From: Marinobacter vinifirmus | Lineage (GTDB): Bacteria; Pseudomonadota; Gammaproteobacteria; Pseudomonadales; Oleiphilaceae | Assembly (NCBI RefSeq): GCF_002258215.1 | Contig: NZ_NEFY01000011.1 | Span: 28,857 to 92,856 of the forward strand | Length of the DNA: 64,000 bases | Direction of reading: 5' to 3' | Shown: positions 24,951 to 36,300 of the stretch, piece by piece | How the letters are laid out: the number at the start of each line of letters is the position of its first letter | How positions within the stretch are numbered: the first letter of the stretch is position 1 | Made by a program: the position numbers and the translations under genes | The notes under the pieces: model-generated | What the model was told of the DNA's origin: nothing | Database searches by the model: none | The model's input: only the letters and a program-made list of their open reading frames with translations

Positions 24951-26225
24951 ATGACTGAAACATTCTGGATTGCCGCGACGGTATTCATTCTCATCGCCCT
25001 GGCATTTGTGTTGTACCCGGTGTTCTTTCACCGCCCCAAGGCGCGGATGGATGCAGACCTCAGAAACCAGAACCTGCTGGCCTACAAGTCCCGCCTGAAA
25101 GAGCTGGATGATGAACACGAAGCCGGCATCCTGGACGCTGAAGGCTACCAGCAACTGAAAGAAGAGCTGGCGGGCGCCATGCTTGACGACGTTCCGGAAA
25201 ACGAGCAGCCCCGCCAGCGGCTGGCAGGCCGGCGCAGCGCCATGGCTGTTGCCTTGCTGGCCGTGCTACTGCTGCCCGCCGGTGCCTACCTGGGCTACCA
25301 GGAATGGGGCGCTATGGACCGGGTAGAGCAGTTCATCACCATGCAGGAAATGGGTGCTTCCGGTAACGATGACCAGACCGCGCGCATGTCCGCACTGGCA
25401 GACCAGCTGCGGGACCGCCTCGAGCAGGATCCGGAGAACGCCGACGGCTGGGCCATGCTGGGCCAGACCTATATGCGTACCGAACGTTACGAGGATGCGG
25501 CCGAAGCCTTCCAGCGCCTGGCTGCAATTACCGAGCAGGATCGCAATGCCAGCTCAGTGGCCTGGGGCCTGTCAGCCCAGGCATTGTACTTCCAGAGTGA
25601 AGGGCAGATGACGCCGGGTGTGATGGCGGCCATCGAGTCAGCCCGCGCCCTGAACCCGAACGAAGTGAACTCGCTGGGCCTGCTGGGCATCAATGCCTTC
25701 AGCCAGCAGAACTACCGTGAAGCGATCGAATACTGGGAAACCATTGTAGAGGTCACGCCGGACCATCCGCAGATTGCCTCTATTCGCGGTGGCATTGCCG
25801 AAGCCTACAACCGCCTGGGCGAAACACCTCCCGCTGCGCAGGCTCCGGAGCCTGCGGCACCGTCTGCCGGTGTGGCCCTGAGAGTTTCCCTGGATGATGC
25901 GTTCAGGGACAGCGTGCCAGGTGACACCACCCTGTTTGTCTTTGCCCGTGCAAAGGGCACATCAGGTGGGGCGCCGGTGGCTGTCGCCCGCATGACTGCA
26001 GGTGTTCTGCCGGTAGATATCCGCCTGGATGACAGCTACGCCATGTCGCCGGAGGCTACCATTTCCTCCGCAGAAGAGGTCGTGATTGTCGCCCGCCTGA
26101 GCCGCAGCGGAAGCATCAACCCGCAAGCCGGTGACTGGCAGGGCCAGGTGGAAGCGGAAGTGCTGCCACCGGAGGCTGGTGGCGAGCCGGTTGAACTGGT
26201 AATCAGCCAGGAACTTATCGACTGA
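24951..26225 (+). CDS. ccmI: Apocytochrome chaperone CcmI (TPR protein)
   Basis: A 424-residue inner-membrane protein with two transmembrane segments near residues 4-24 and 88-108, flanking a cytoplasmic loop, and a periplasmic TPR domain (about 150-280; DGWAMLGQTYMRTERYEDAAEAF). The final 120 residues form the typical CcmI beta domain (VALRVSLDDAFRDSVPGDTTLFVFARA). It binds the C-terminus of apocytochromes. It closes the ccm operon, and its last 11 bases overlap the convergent batD end. Confidence 0.93.
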   Translation: MTETFWIAATVFILIALAFVLYPVFFHRPKARMDADLRNQNLLAYKSRLKELDDEHEAGILDAEGYQQLKEELAGAMLDDVPENEQPRQRLAGRRSAMAVALLAVLLLPAGAYLGYQEWGAMDRVEQFITMQEMGASGNDDQTARMSALADQLRDRLEQDPENADGWAMLGQTYMRTERYEDAAEAFQRLAAITEQDRNASSVAWGLSAQALYFQSEGQMTPGVMAAIESARALNPNEVNSLGLLGINAFSQQNYREAIEYWETIVEVTPDHPQIASIRGGIAEAYNRLGETPPAAQAPEPAAPSAGVALRVSLDDAFRDSVPGDTTLFVFARAKGTSGGAPVAVARMTAGVLPVDIRLDDSYAMSPEATISSAEEVVIVARLSRSGSINPQAGDWQGQVEAEVLPPEAGGEPVELVISQELID

Positions 26226-27945
26226 CCGGATTCAGCGGAGGCAGTCCGTAGCGGCTGTCTTCGCTTTGTGCCTTCCGCTTTCTCAACCTCTCCAATGCTT
26301 TCCCCAATCCCTGTAGTGCCTCATTCGAAACCGCCTGCTGGTGTTGCGAGAACAGCTGTGCCTGCAGTTGCTCCAGGTGGCCGGCCAGTTCCGGGTCATC
26401 ACTGAACCTGACCACATCGCTGACCGTCGCAAAGCGCTGTTCCGGGAATCGTAACCTGGCCCAGTGCAGCAGCTGGCCGGTGGTGTCTGCGGAACCGTTT
26501 TTAACCGAACGGATCAACTGCTCATAGGCGTGTTTTTCGGTGTCGTCTTCCAATGGCTCGGATGACAGGGCGCCGCCGGACGGCTTTCGGGACAACCACC
26601 ACAGCACCAGGGTAGCCAGCCAGAGCAATCCCAGTACCATCGAAAGCCAAAGCCAGAAAGAGCCCGGGTTATCTGTCGGGGGCTGGTCATCTGCGGTGAC
26701 CGGAGTAGTGGCGGGCGGAGTCTCCGGGGCGCTGTTATCCGGCACCGGCGCAGCGGCGACCGCGCTGTTACCGGTGATGGTGTAGGGACGCTCCGGCAAT
26801 ACCGCCTGCTCCAGTTGGTCGGTCTCTGTGTTCCACCAGAGGATGCGGATGGCGGGCAACACCACATCGCCGGCCTGGACCGGCACCAGAGCGGCTTCCT
26901 GCTGCAGGGTGGAGCGAAGGCCGTCAACGGTGGTTTCGGTATTTCTCAGGGGGCTTTCCGGGTAGCTGCGTATGGCCGCTGGAGTTTCCTGCGGCAGTGG
27001 CGGCAGGGCTTCTGCCGGCAAGCCATCGGCATGCAGGGTAATCTTCCGGGTCAGGTTGGCTCCGGCGTTCAGTTCCCCTGCTGGCGGCAGGCCGTCTTCA
27101 GCCAGCGCCAGGCTGCGGGCCGGCAGCCAGGGCTGGTCTGCCGGGAAGGCATCAGGCACCGGTTTTACCGGTACCTCATAGAGCTGCTGTTGATCCCGCA
27201 GGAACTTCAACTGGCCGTTGGCGTCGCGGGTCTGACCCTCAAAGCGGATCGGGGCCAGGCTCAGCTGCCCCGGCTGCTGGGGAAAGATGGCATAGCGCCG
27301 CTCAACCACCCGGTAACGGACGCCATCCCGGTAACGGGTGAATTCGCGCTGCTTGCCCAGGGATTCGATGATGGCATCGGGGTGTTCCGGCTCCGACAAT
27401 TCGCCCCGTATCAGGTTGCCCGAGAAAAACAGCTGTATGGTAAGCACCAGCTGTTCCTGCACATACACCTCGGCTTTGTCGGCCGATAGTTCGATAAAAC
27501 TGTCGCGGGCGCCGGCTTCCTGGCTCGGCGCTGTGCCGGTCACCACGTCAATCTCTACCGGCTCGGAGGTGGCATCCTTGAAGGTCAGCTCCGGGATAGT
27601 CAGCTTGCCGGTTCGGGTGGGGGCCAGCTGGTAGGTCCAGGTGATTTCCCCGGTCATATCGCCGTTGACGGTCTGCACACTGTAACGCTGGTTCCGGGCC
27701 AGGATTTCGAAGTCCGGCTCTACCTTTTCAATGTCGGGGGAAGGCAGGTCAGACAGGTCAAAGTTGAACAGATTGCTGAGGTTCAGGTCGATTTCCATGG
27801 AGCCGCGCACGGTCAGGGTTAATACCTCGCCTTCGTACAGCTGCGTGCGGTCCGGCTCAACCGACAGCTCACTGGCCTGGGCCGGCTGCAGGGCCACAAG
27901 CTGTACCAGTAACAGAAAAACGGGGAGAAAAATGCGTTTTACCAT
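26215..27945 (-). CDS. batD: BatD-family protein
   Basis: A 576-residue protein with a signal peptide (cleaved after QASA, near residue 28), several periplasmic beta domains (VEPDRTQLYEGEVLTLTV and ITWTYQLAPTRTGKLTIPEL), and one transmembrane helix at about residues 430-452 (FWLWLSMVLGLLWLATLVLWWL) before a cytoplasmic tail. BatD belongs to the Bat (aerotolerance) cluster, whose role is not settled. It is the last gene of a six-gene minus-strand operon; the start overlaps the BatB/C stop by 7 bases. Confidence 0.88.
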   Translation of the reverse strand: MVKRIFLPVFLLLVQLVALQPAQASELSVEPDRTQLYEGEVLTLTVRGSMEIDLNLSNLFNFDLSDLPSPDIEKVEPDFEILARNQRYSVQTVNGDMTGEITWTYQLAPTRTGKLTIPELTFKDATSEPVEIDVVTGTAPSQEAGARDSFIELSADKAEVYVQEQLVLTIQLFFSGNLIRGELSEPEHPDAIIESLGKQREFTRYRDGVRYRVVERRYAIFPQQPGQLSLAPIRFEGQTRDANGQLKFLRDQQQLYEVPVKPVPDAFPADQPWLPARSLALAEDGLPPAGELNAGANLTRKITLHADGLPAEALPPLPQETPAAIRSYPESPLRNTETTVDGLRSTLQQEAALVPVQAGDVVLPAIRILWWNTETDQLEQAVLPERPYTITGNSAVAAAPVPDNSAPETPPATTPVTADDQPPTDNPGSFWLWLSMVLGLLWLATLVLWWLSRKPSGGALSSEPLEDDTEKHAYEQLIRSVKNGSADTTGQLLHWARLRFPEQRFATVSDVVRFSDDPELAGHLEQLQAQLFSQHQQAVSNEALQGLGKALERLRKRKAQSEDSRYGLPPLNPVSR

Positions 27946-29792
27946 GGTGTATCGCCCTCGTCGGATTGCGTCTGGCGCTGCTGGTACTGCTGCAGGAACT
28001 TGCGCTGCAACAGCCCGCCGGGGTTGTCAGGAATACGCCGTAGCCACTGCTCCTGGCCCTGGTCCAGCGGTTGTTCGGAAATTTCGGCCGGAGCTTCTAC
28101 AGCCTGGCCGTTGTCGGCCGGCTCCTGGTCTGACGGCTGGCCTTGCCCGGATTGCTGCATGTCTTCGCCAGCCTGTGGCTCGGCGTCTTGGCCGCTCTGT
28201 CCGGAATCCTGTGTATCACCGGATTGTTCGGATTCCTGCTGGCTGTCTTGCTGGCCTTGCTGCTGGCTTTCCTGCTTACCCTGACTGCCTTGATCGCTTT
28301 GATCACCCGGGCTGTCCTGATTGTCCTGGCCGGACTGTGAATCTTCGCCCTGCTGCTGGTTGTTCTCCGACTGCTGGTCACCGGAATCGCCTTGTTGCTG
28401 GTCTTGCTCTTGCTGCTGTTGCTGGTCGAGCAGCTGCTGAACCAGGTCACGGTTAAAGCGGGCGTCTTCGAAGTCGGGGTTCTGCGCCAGGGCCTGCTGG
28501 TAGGCGTCCAGGGCTTGTTCAAGCTCGCCGGCCCGGGCCAGGGCATTACCCCGGTTGTAGTGGCCGGTGGCCGTCGGTATTTCGGTAAAGGCCCGGGCAG
28601 CCTCTTCGTGGCGGCCGCTGCGGTACAGGGCCGAGCCTTTCCAGTCCGGCTGCTGCAGAACCTCTGCCGCGCGCTCCGGATCCTGCCCGATCAGTTCCCG
28701 CCCGCGCTGGTCGTCCCGCTGCCACAGGCCACCCCAGTCCAGTGCCATGGCCGGGCGGGGTGTCAGGGTCAGTGGTATAAGGCTCAGGGCGAGTACAGCA
28801 AAGGCACCCCGACGCCAGCCCAGCAATAACAGGGGCAGGGCCAGCCAGAGCAGCCAGTAGCCGTCGTCTTGCCAGCGGTTGATGGTCAGGCCGTCACCGG
28901 TTTCCGACCAATCCTCTTCCGCTCCCGGTTCCAGCGCAAGGGCACGGATATCCGCGTCGCCAAGGGTCAGTTCGTGGCTGTCACCGCCGTTGGCCCGGGC
29001 CAGCCTCTCCATGGCATCGGGGTCGGCCCTGGCGATGACAATCTCGCCGTTACTGCGCAGGAAGCCTCGCTTGGCCAGGGGAATCGGCCCACCTTCCGGT
29101 GTGCCCACAACCAGTGTGCTCAGGGCATAGCCGGTGCCGGCCAGGTGATTGTTGATGGCGCTGTGATAACTTCGGGGCACATCATCGGATATCAGCAATA
29201 TCCGCCCGCGGCCCGGTGCGCCCTGCTGCAGCAGATCCACCGCCTGGCCAATGGCCAGGTCTGCCCGGTTACCCTGTGCCGGCATGATGGCGGGGTCCAG
29301 AACTCCGAGCATGGCTTCGATAGTGCGGAAGTCTTCGGTCAATGGCGTAACGGTGTGGGCATCACCGGAGTACACCAGCAGGGCGGTCAGGCCGCCGCGC
29401 CGTTGCGCCAGCAGGTCCCGAACCTTGCGCTTGGCCAGGGTCAGCCGGTCCGGTTCGGCATCGGTGGCCAGCATGGACAGCGACAGGTCCAGCACAATCA
29501 CCAGACTGTCTTCCGGTTGTTTGAGCGGGGTAGGGGCCTGACGCCAGCTCGGGCCAGCCAGGCCGATGGCCAGGGTCAGCAGGGCGATGTTCAGTGGCAG
29601 CAGCGGCGACCGGCTGGCACCGCCCGGGGCGCCTTGCCCAGGTTTGTTTAAAAGCGGTTTCAGCAGGGGCTGGGGAATATAACGGCTCCAGCCGGCATCG
29701 GCCTGGCGCAGCTTGTGCCTTGCCAGGTATAACGCCGGCAGTGCCAGCAACAGTAATAACCAAAGGGGCCTCAGGAAGTGAAAATCAGCCAT
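27939..29792 (-). CDS. BatB/BatC fusion: von Willebrand A plus TPR protein
   Basis: About 617 residues. Two N-terminal transmembrane segments flank a VWA domain with an intact MIDAS motif (VLDLSLSM) and TPLTEDF, then two further helices (GYWLLWLALPLLLLGW and FAVLALSLIPLTL), a TPR pair (TGHYNRGNALARAGELEQAL) and a Gln/Ser/Asp-rich tail of about 130 residues. It corresponds to BatB joined to BatC. The ATG at 29792 is preferred over an upstream start because GGGGAGG stands 7 bases before it; it then overlaps the BatA stop by 8 bases. The low-complexity tail is common in this family. Confidence 0.87.
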   Translation of the reverse strand: MADFHFLRPLWLLLLLALPALYLARHKLRQADAGWSRYIPQPLLKPLLNKPGQGAPGGASRSPLLPLNIALLTLAIGLAGPSWRQAPTPLKQPEDSLVIVLDLSLSMLATDAEPDRLTLAKRKVRDLLAQRRGGLTALLVYSGDAHTVTPLTEDFRTIEAMLGVLDPAIMPAQGNRADLAIGQAVDLLQQGAPGRGRILLISDDVPRSYHSAINNHLAGTGYALSTLVVGTPEGGPIPLAKRGFLRSNGEIVIARADPDAMERLARANGGDSHELTLGDADIRALALEPGAEEDWSETGDGLTINRWQDDGYWLLWLALPLLLLGWRRGAFAVLALSLIPLTLTPRPAMALDWGGLWQRDDQRGRELIGQDPERAAEVLQQPDWKGSALYRSGRHEEAARAFTEIPTATGHYNRGNALARAGELEQALDAYQQALAQNPDFEDARFNRDLVQQLLDQQQQQEQDQQQGDSGDQQSENNQQQGEDSQSGQDNQDSPGDQSDQGSQGKQESQQQGQQDSQQESEQSGDTQDSGQSGQDAEPQAGEDMQQSGQGQPSDQEPADNGQAVEAPAEISEQPLDQGQEQWLRRIPDNPGGLLQRKFLQQYQQRQTQSDEGDTPW

Positions 29793-30810
29793 GGTGCACC
29801 TCCCCGGATTCATTGCGGCGGGCCCGGCTGGCCAGTAACCTCAGTGCTGACAACAGCAGCCACAGGGTAACCGCTGTGCCCGCCGGCCACACGTAGAGTT
29901 CGGTAACCGGGCGATAGAACTGGCCTTCCTGCTCAATGGGCTCCAGCTGGTCGATGCTGTCGTAGATCATTTCCAGCTCCGGCAGGCTACGGGCCCGGAA
30001 ATACCGGCCGCCGGTCTGTTCCGCCATGCGGGTGAGCAGGGCTTCGTCCAGGTCCCGGGACGGGTTCACCCGCCGTGAGCCCAGCAGCCCCCGCTGGATC
30101 ATGGAATCGGCGCCGATACCGATGGTGTATAGCCGCACACCTGTGGCCGCGGCAATCTCGGTGGCTTTGTCCGGGCTCACTTCACCGGCGGTGTTGGCGC
30201 CGTCGGTCAGAAGGATGGCTACCCGCTGCTCCTGGGGGCGATCCCGCAGGCGTTTCACCGCAAGGCCCACGGCATCGCCAATTGCAGTTGCCCGGCCGGC
30301 CATGCCCAGGCCGGCTTCCAGCAGCAGGGTTCTTACGGTTTCCCGGTCAAAGGTCAGGGGTGCCTGCACGTAGGGCTGGGTGCCGAACAGGACCAGCCCC
30401 AGGCGGTCACCCTCCCGGCGGTCGATAAACTGGTCCAGCACCCGCTTGACCGCTTGCAGGCGGTTGATGCTGCGGCCCTGAATAACCATGTCGCGCTCAT
30501 CCATACTGGGCGATATATCCACCAGCAGCATCAGGTCACGGCCGCTGACCGGCATCTGCACCTGCTCGCCCACATGCTGCGGTCGGGCGATGGCGAGCAC
30601 CAGGCACAGCCAGGCCAGAAGCAGCAGCAACTGGCGCCAGCGCGGTGTCCGGCGCCCCTGGGTACTGACGCCGGGCATGCCCGACAACCAGTGGCCAACC
30701 GGGATGACCGGTGCATCTACCGGTTCACCCTTGCCATAACGTTTGCCGGCCAGGAACAGCAGCGGCAACAGGGCCAGTAACAGCAGCCAGGGATAGGCCA
30801 GGGAAATCAT
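29785..30810 (-). CDS. batA: BatA-family von Willebrand A protein
   Basis: A 341-residue inner-membrane protein: N-terminal helix (ISLAYPWLLLLALLPLLFLAG), a second helix near residues 60-78, a VWA domain with MIDAS DISPSMDERD and conserved LTDGANTAGEVSP, and a C-terminal helix (GTAVTLWLLLSALRLL). It is the metal-binding partner expected for the MoxR ATPase at the head of the operon. It overlaps the DUF4381 gene stop by 4 bases (ATGA). Confidence 0.9.
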   Translation of the reverse strand: MISLAYPWLLLLALLPLLFLAGKRYGKGEPVDAPVIPVGHWLSGMPGVSTQGRRTPRWRQLLLLLAWLCLVLAIARPQHVGEQVQMPVSGRDLMLLVDISPSMDERDMVIQGRSINRLQAVKRVLDQFIDRREGDRLGLVLFGTQPYVQAPLTFDRETVRTLLLEAGLGMAGRATAIGDAVGLAVKRLRDRPQEQRVAILLTDGANTAGEVSPDKATEIAAATGVRLYTIGIGADSMIQRGLLGSRRVNPSRDLDEALLTRMAEQTGGRYFRARSLPELEMIYDSIDQLEPIEQEGQFYRPVTELYVWPAGTAVTLWLLLSALRLLASRARRNESGEVHHG

Positions 30811-31274
30811 AGCTGGGCCTCCAGCCAGAACCGGGCAAAGTCGAGTGCCTGGCCCGGGTCCAGGTTGGTGTTCGGGCGCCAGGGTGCTTGCACCAGCGCT
30901 TCCGCTACCGGCCTTGAGGCAATGCGTTCGGAAGGCGAGGTTTCCAGCAGGAATTCGGCCCAGCCCTGGCCGGTGAGGGTTTCCGGATGCCGGTCCGGAT
31001 AGGCCTGCCGGGCTACCCGCTTGAGCAGCTGGTTAAGTTCACTGAACCATTCGTTGCACTGGCGCGGGTTGGCCGCCAGTTGCACCAGTTCCTCGCGGGC
31101 CTGGCGTTTCCACAGGTTCTGCTGGCGGCGCCGGCGCAGCAACCAGAACGCGACTGCGGCCAGTACCAGAGCGACGACCGCCAGAATCCACCAGCCCGGC
31201 GCCGGCGGCCACCAGCCACCGGTTTCCGGCAGGTGAATATCGCGCAGTTGGGCTAACGGATCTTGCGGGTTCAT
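30807..31274 (-). CDS. DUF4381 membrane protein
   Basis: A 155-residue protein with one transmembrane helix (GWWILAVVALVLAAVAFWLL, about residues 26-45) and a basic cytoplasmic domain; LAQLRDIHLPETGGWWPPAPGWW is the usual start of this family (DUF4381). It occurs regularly between DUF58 and BatA genes in MoxR operons, as here, with 4-base overlaps at both ends. Function is unknown. Confidence 0.88.
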   Translation of the reverse strand: MNPQDPLAQLRDIHLPETGGWWPPAPGWWILAVVALVLAAVAFWLLRRRRQQNLWKRQAREELVQLAANPRQCNEWFSELNQLLKRVARQAYPDRHPETLTGQGWAEFLLETSPSERIASRPVAEALVQAPWRPNTNLDPGQALDFARFWLEAQL

Positions 31275-32206
31275 CCGATACGCCCTCCCGGGCCCAAAAG
31301 CTGGCGTAGGGCGGCTGCCGGCTCTTCGCTGGTCATGATGGTGGCCGCCTGCACACCGGAGGTGCGAAAACAGTCTTCCAGCAGCCGTTCATGGGTGACA
31401 ACCTTTTCCTGCCAGGCCTTTTTGAACGCGGGATTGGAGGCATCAAACCAGATCGGCCCTTCCGGCCCGGCCACCGCAAACTGGCCGCTGTCCGGCAGCT
31501 GTTTTTCCAGCGGATCCATAATGCGCAGGGCGCTGACGGTGTTATGGCGGCCCAGGGCGCCGAGCAGGCTGGTGGTGTTATCGCTGATGTTCATGAAGTC
31601 GCTGATGATGAAAATCCGGCTGCCGGTATGGGCCACCCGCCGGGCTTCGGCCAGCGCTGTGTCCAGCCCGTGGTCGGGGGTCGAAGGCCGGGGTGGCACG
31701 TCCGGCTTGTGTTGGTGGCTGGCCAGGGTATCCAGCAGGCGCAGTACGGATTTCTTGCGCCGGGCCGGGCGCAGCACCTCCAGCTCCTGGTCATTAAATA
31801 CCAGGCCACCCACCTGGTCGCCGGCCCACAGGGCCAGCCAGGCCAACAGCGCGGTAACCTGGGCGCAGCGCACCTGTTTGTAGGCACCGGTGCTGGCGAA
31901 GAACAGGGTCGGGCCCAGGTCGGCAATCAGCAGCACCGGCCGCTCCCGTTCTTCTTCGTAGAGTTTGGTGTGGGGTGACTGGCGCCGCGCCGTTACCCGC
32001 CAGTCAATGCTGCGGATATCGTCGCCGGGCTGGTATTGCCGCACTTCGGCAAAGGTCATGCCGCGACCACGCTGGCGAGACTGGCGCAAGCCGGCCTGGC
32101 GCGAACGCACCGGGCGGGCAGAAGGCAGCTTCAGGGCCCTGGCGTCGGCTTGCAGCCGAACCAGTTCCGGCAGGGTGATGTGGGTTGCTGCGTTGCTCTG
32201 CGCCAT
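31271..32206 (-). CDS. DUF58 protein of the MoxR-Bat operon
   Basis: A 311-residue cytoplasmic protein with the DUF58 signature FAEVRQYQPGDDIRSIDWRV followed by TARRQSPHTKLYEEERERP and a VWA-like Rossmann region (RPVLLIADLGPTLFF, IFIISDFMNIS). It is likely a substrate or adaptor of the MoxR ATPase encoded just upstream, 5 bases away. It overlaps the DUF4381 gene by 4 bases. Confidence 0.9.
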   Translation of the reverse strand: MAQSNAATHITLPELVRLQADARALKLPSARPVRSRQAGLRQSRQRGRGMTFAEVRQYQPGDDIRSIDWRVTARRQSPHTKLYEEERERPVLLIADLGPTLFFASTGAYKQVRCAQVTALLAWLALWAGDQVGGLVFNDQELEVLRPARRKKSVLRLLDTLASHQHKPDVPPRPSTPDHGLDTALAEARRVAHTGSRIFIISDFMNISDNTTSLLGALGRHNTVSALRIMDPLEKQLPDSGQFAVAGPEGPIWFDASNPAFKKAWQEKVVTHERLLEDCFRTSGVQAATIMTSEEPAAALRQLLGPGGRIG

Positions 32207-32211
32207 GGTGT

Positions 32212-33174
<963 letters not shown>

Positions 33175-33337
33175 GGAATTCACTGCTCTCGGTTTTGAAG
33201 GTCCGGCGGCGCGGGTGTTTGCGCCCGTAGGTAGTTGCCGCAGTTTTGAGGTCTGGCCGGCAAAAATCAAGAGCTTGACTATGCTTATGTGACGATACCG
33301 TGATTACGTTTCTTTCACACAAAACCAGAGGTTGGAT

Positions 33338-36300
33338 ATGAATGCGCTGACAATTGCCAGCAAGGATCAGTTTTTCGAGCAACTGGCTGAAGCATTCGCA
33401 GACAAGCTTGCGAAAACCGAAGCCAGGAAGGTTGTAGAGTTCGCCAAGCAGCATTACGCCCACAGTCCCTTGGAAGAGCTTGTCAGCCGGCGCTTCTCGG
33501 ACACCTATGGCGCGGTACTGGCGGCCTGGCAGTTCCTGCAGAAGCGCAGCGCCGAGGAAACCCCGGTTACCGTATTCAATCCGGACCTGGAAAGTGACGG
33601 CTGGCAGTCTACCCACTCGGTTATTTTTATCCTGCATCCGAACATTCCGTTTTTGATCGACTCCCTGCGCATGGCCATCAACCGCCGGGAAATCGGTACC
33701 CACTCCATCCAGCATTCGATTCTGCAGGTGGAGCGAGACGGTAACGGCAAGCTGAAGAAACTGCATTCGGCCAAGAAGTCGTCTGCGGCCTCCTACGAAG
33801 CATTGATCGTTCTGGAAATCGATCGCCACAGCGATCCGGCAGACCTGCGGGGCCTGGAAGAAACCTTGCAATCGGTGCTGCACGAAGTGCGCATTGCCGT
33901 GGACGACTTCCCGATTGTGAAAGACAAGGTTAGTGAAATCCTGGGCGAACTGGATGCCACCACCGCCGGTATCAGCGAAGAAGACAAGGAAGAAGCCCGG
34001 GCGTTTCTGGGCTGGCTCACCGAAGACCACTTTACCTTCCTGGGCTACGACGAATACGACTTCGTCAAAGACAAGCAGGGCATGGCCGTGCGCCGGGTGG
34101 AAAACTCCGAGCTGGGTATCTTCCGGGTCAACAACGAACGCCCGGACAAGGTTCGCCTGAACGAGCTGCCCCAGCGCACCCGCCATGAAATGACCCGCAC
34201 CGACGATATCTTCATCTTCGCCAAGTCGGCTCAGCGTTCGCGGGTTCACCGCCCGGCGTACCCGGACTACATCGCGGTGAAGAAGTTCAACAGCAAGGGT
34301 GAAGTGGTGGGTGAGCGCCGCTTCCTGGGCCTGTACACCGCCCGGGTATACAACGAGCGCCCGGACGAAATCCCGCTGCTGCGCCGCAAGTTCCAGACCG
34401 TAATGAAGCGTTCCGGCTTCATGCGTACCGACTACGCCGGCAAGGAACTGGAACAGATCCTGACCCTGTATCCGCGCGACGAGCTGTTCCAGATTGAAAC
34501 CGAAGAGCTGCTGCGGGTGGCCAAGAGCATCCTGTACATCCAGGAACGCCGCCGCATCGAAATGTTCATGCGCGAAGACGTCTACGGCCAGTTTGTTACC
34601 TGCCTGGCCTTCTTCCCCCGGGACATCTACAACACCGAGCTGCGCCTGAAGGTAGAGCAGGTGTTGCTGGAGCGCCTGGAAGCGGAAGACATCGAGTTTG
34701 TTACCCACTTCTCCGAATCGCCACTGGCCCGGGTGCAGTTCACCATCCGCGTGCCCCAGGTGGAGAACCGGCAGCTACCGCTGGCGGAAATCCGCGACCG
34801 GGTGATCGAGCTGGCCCAGTCCTGGAGTGAAGGCCTGGCCGAGGCCCTGCACGAAGCCTATGGCGAGGAGCGCGGCAACGAGTTCTACCGGGTATGGGCG
34901 GCTGGTTTCCCGGCCAGCTACACCGAGATGTTCTCGCCCCGTCGCGCCGCCATCGACCTGGACCACATTACCAAGGCGGCCAGCGCCGATGACCTGGCCA
35001 TGAGTTTCTACCGGGCGCTGGAAGAAGACGACAGCACGCTGCACTTCAAGCTGTTCTACCCGGACGAGCCGCTGCCGCTGTCGGATGTGATGCCCATCTT
35101 CGACAACCTGGGCTTCCGGGTTATTGGTGAGCATCCGTTTGAAGTGATCGACCGCACCGGCAAAACCGTGTGGATTCACGACTTCACCCTGCAGGCCCAT
35201 TCCGGTGGCGTGGATATCCACCGTATCCGGCCCATTTTCGAAGAGCTGTTCCGCCGCGTCTGGCACACCGAGGCAGAAAACGACGCCTTCAACCGGTTGC
35301 TGTTGTCGTCTTACATGAGCTGGCGCCAGATTGCGCTGCTGCGTACCTACGCCCGCTACATGCGGCAGATCCGGTTCTCTAACAGTCAGACCTTTATTTC
35401 CAATACCCTGGTCAACCACGAGAACCTGACCCAGATTCTGCTGGAATACTTTGAAATCCGATTCAACCCGGATCGCTATAAGAGCCCGGGCAAGAGTGAA
35501 GCGGCCCAGAAAAAGCTGGAAATCGAATTCAACGCCGGCCTGGAAGAGGTGGAAAACCTCAGTGAAGACCGGGTGCTGCGGCTGTACCTGGAGCTGATGC
35601 AGGCCACCCTGCGTACCAACTACTACCAGCCGGACGCCGAAGGCCAGCCCAAGCCATACATCAGTGTGAAGTTTGACCCCACGCGCATTCCCGACATGCC
35701 GCTGCCCATGCCCATGTTCGAGATCTTCGTGTACTCGCCGCGGGTGGAAGGTGTGCACCTGCGCGGTGGCAAGGTGGCCCGTGGTGGCCTGCGCTGGTCT
35801 GACCGCTTCGAGGACTACCGCACCGAGATCCTGGGCCTGGTCAAAGCCCAGCAGGTGAAGAACGCGGTGATTGTGCCGGTGGGCGCCAAGGGCGGCTTCG
35901 TGGCCAAGCAGCTGCCGGATCCGTCTGACCGGGAAGCCTTCCAGGCTGAAGGCATTGCCGCTTACAAAACCTTTATCCGTGGCCTGCTGGACATCACCGA
36001 CAACCTGGTGGATGCCGGCATACAGCCGCCGGAGCGGGTAATCCGCCACGACGAAGACGACCATTACCTGGTTGTAGCCGCCGACAAGGGCACCGCCACC
36101 TTCTCCGACATTGCCAACGGCCTGGCCGCTGAATACGGCTTCTGGATGGGCGATGCCTTCGCTTCCGGTGGCAGTAACGGCTACGACCACAAGAAGATGG
36201 GTATCACCGCCCGGGGCGCTTGGGTATCGGTTGAACGCCACTTCCGCGAAATGGGCATTAACCCGGCGGAAGACGAGTTCACCGCTATCGGTATCGGCGA

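Noticed and set aside
28143..28340. Hydrophobic Leu-rich reading frame on the plus strand inside batB/C
   Set aside because: It is the antisense of the Gln-rich tail (CAG read as CTG); no ribosome site or homology.
28097..28546. Repetitive Gln/Ser/Asp-coding stretch considered as a DNA repeat or horizontally acquired piece
   Set aside because: It is a low-complexity protein tail usual for BatB/C proteins and lacks a regular DNA repeat unit.
33275..33303. TTGACT upstream of gdhB as a promoter
   Set aside because: No acceptable -10 stands 16-18 bases downstream.
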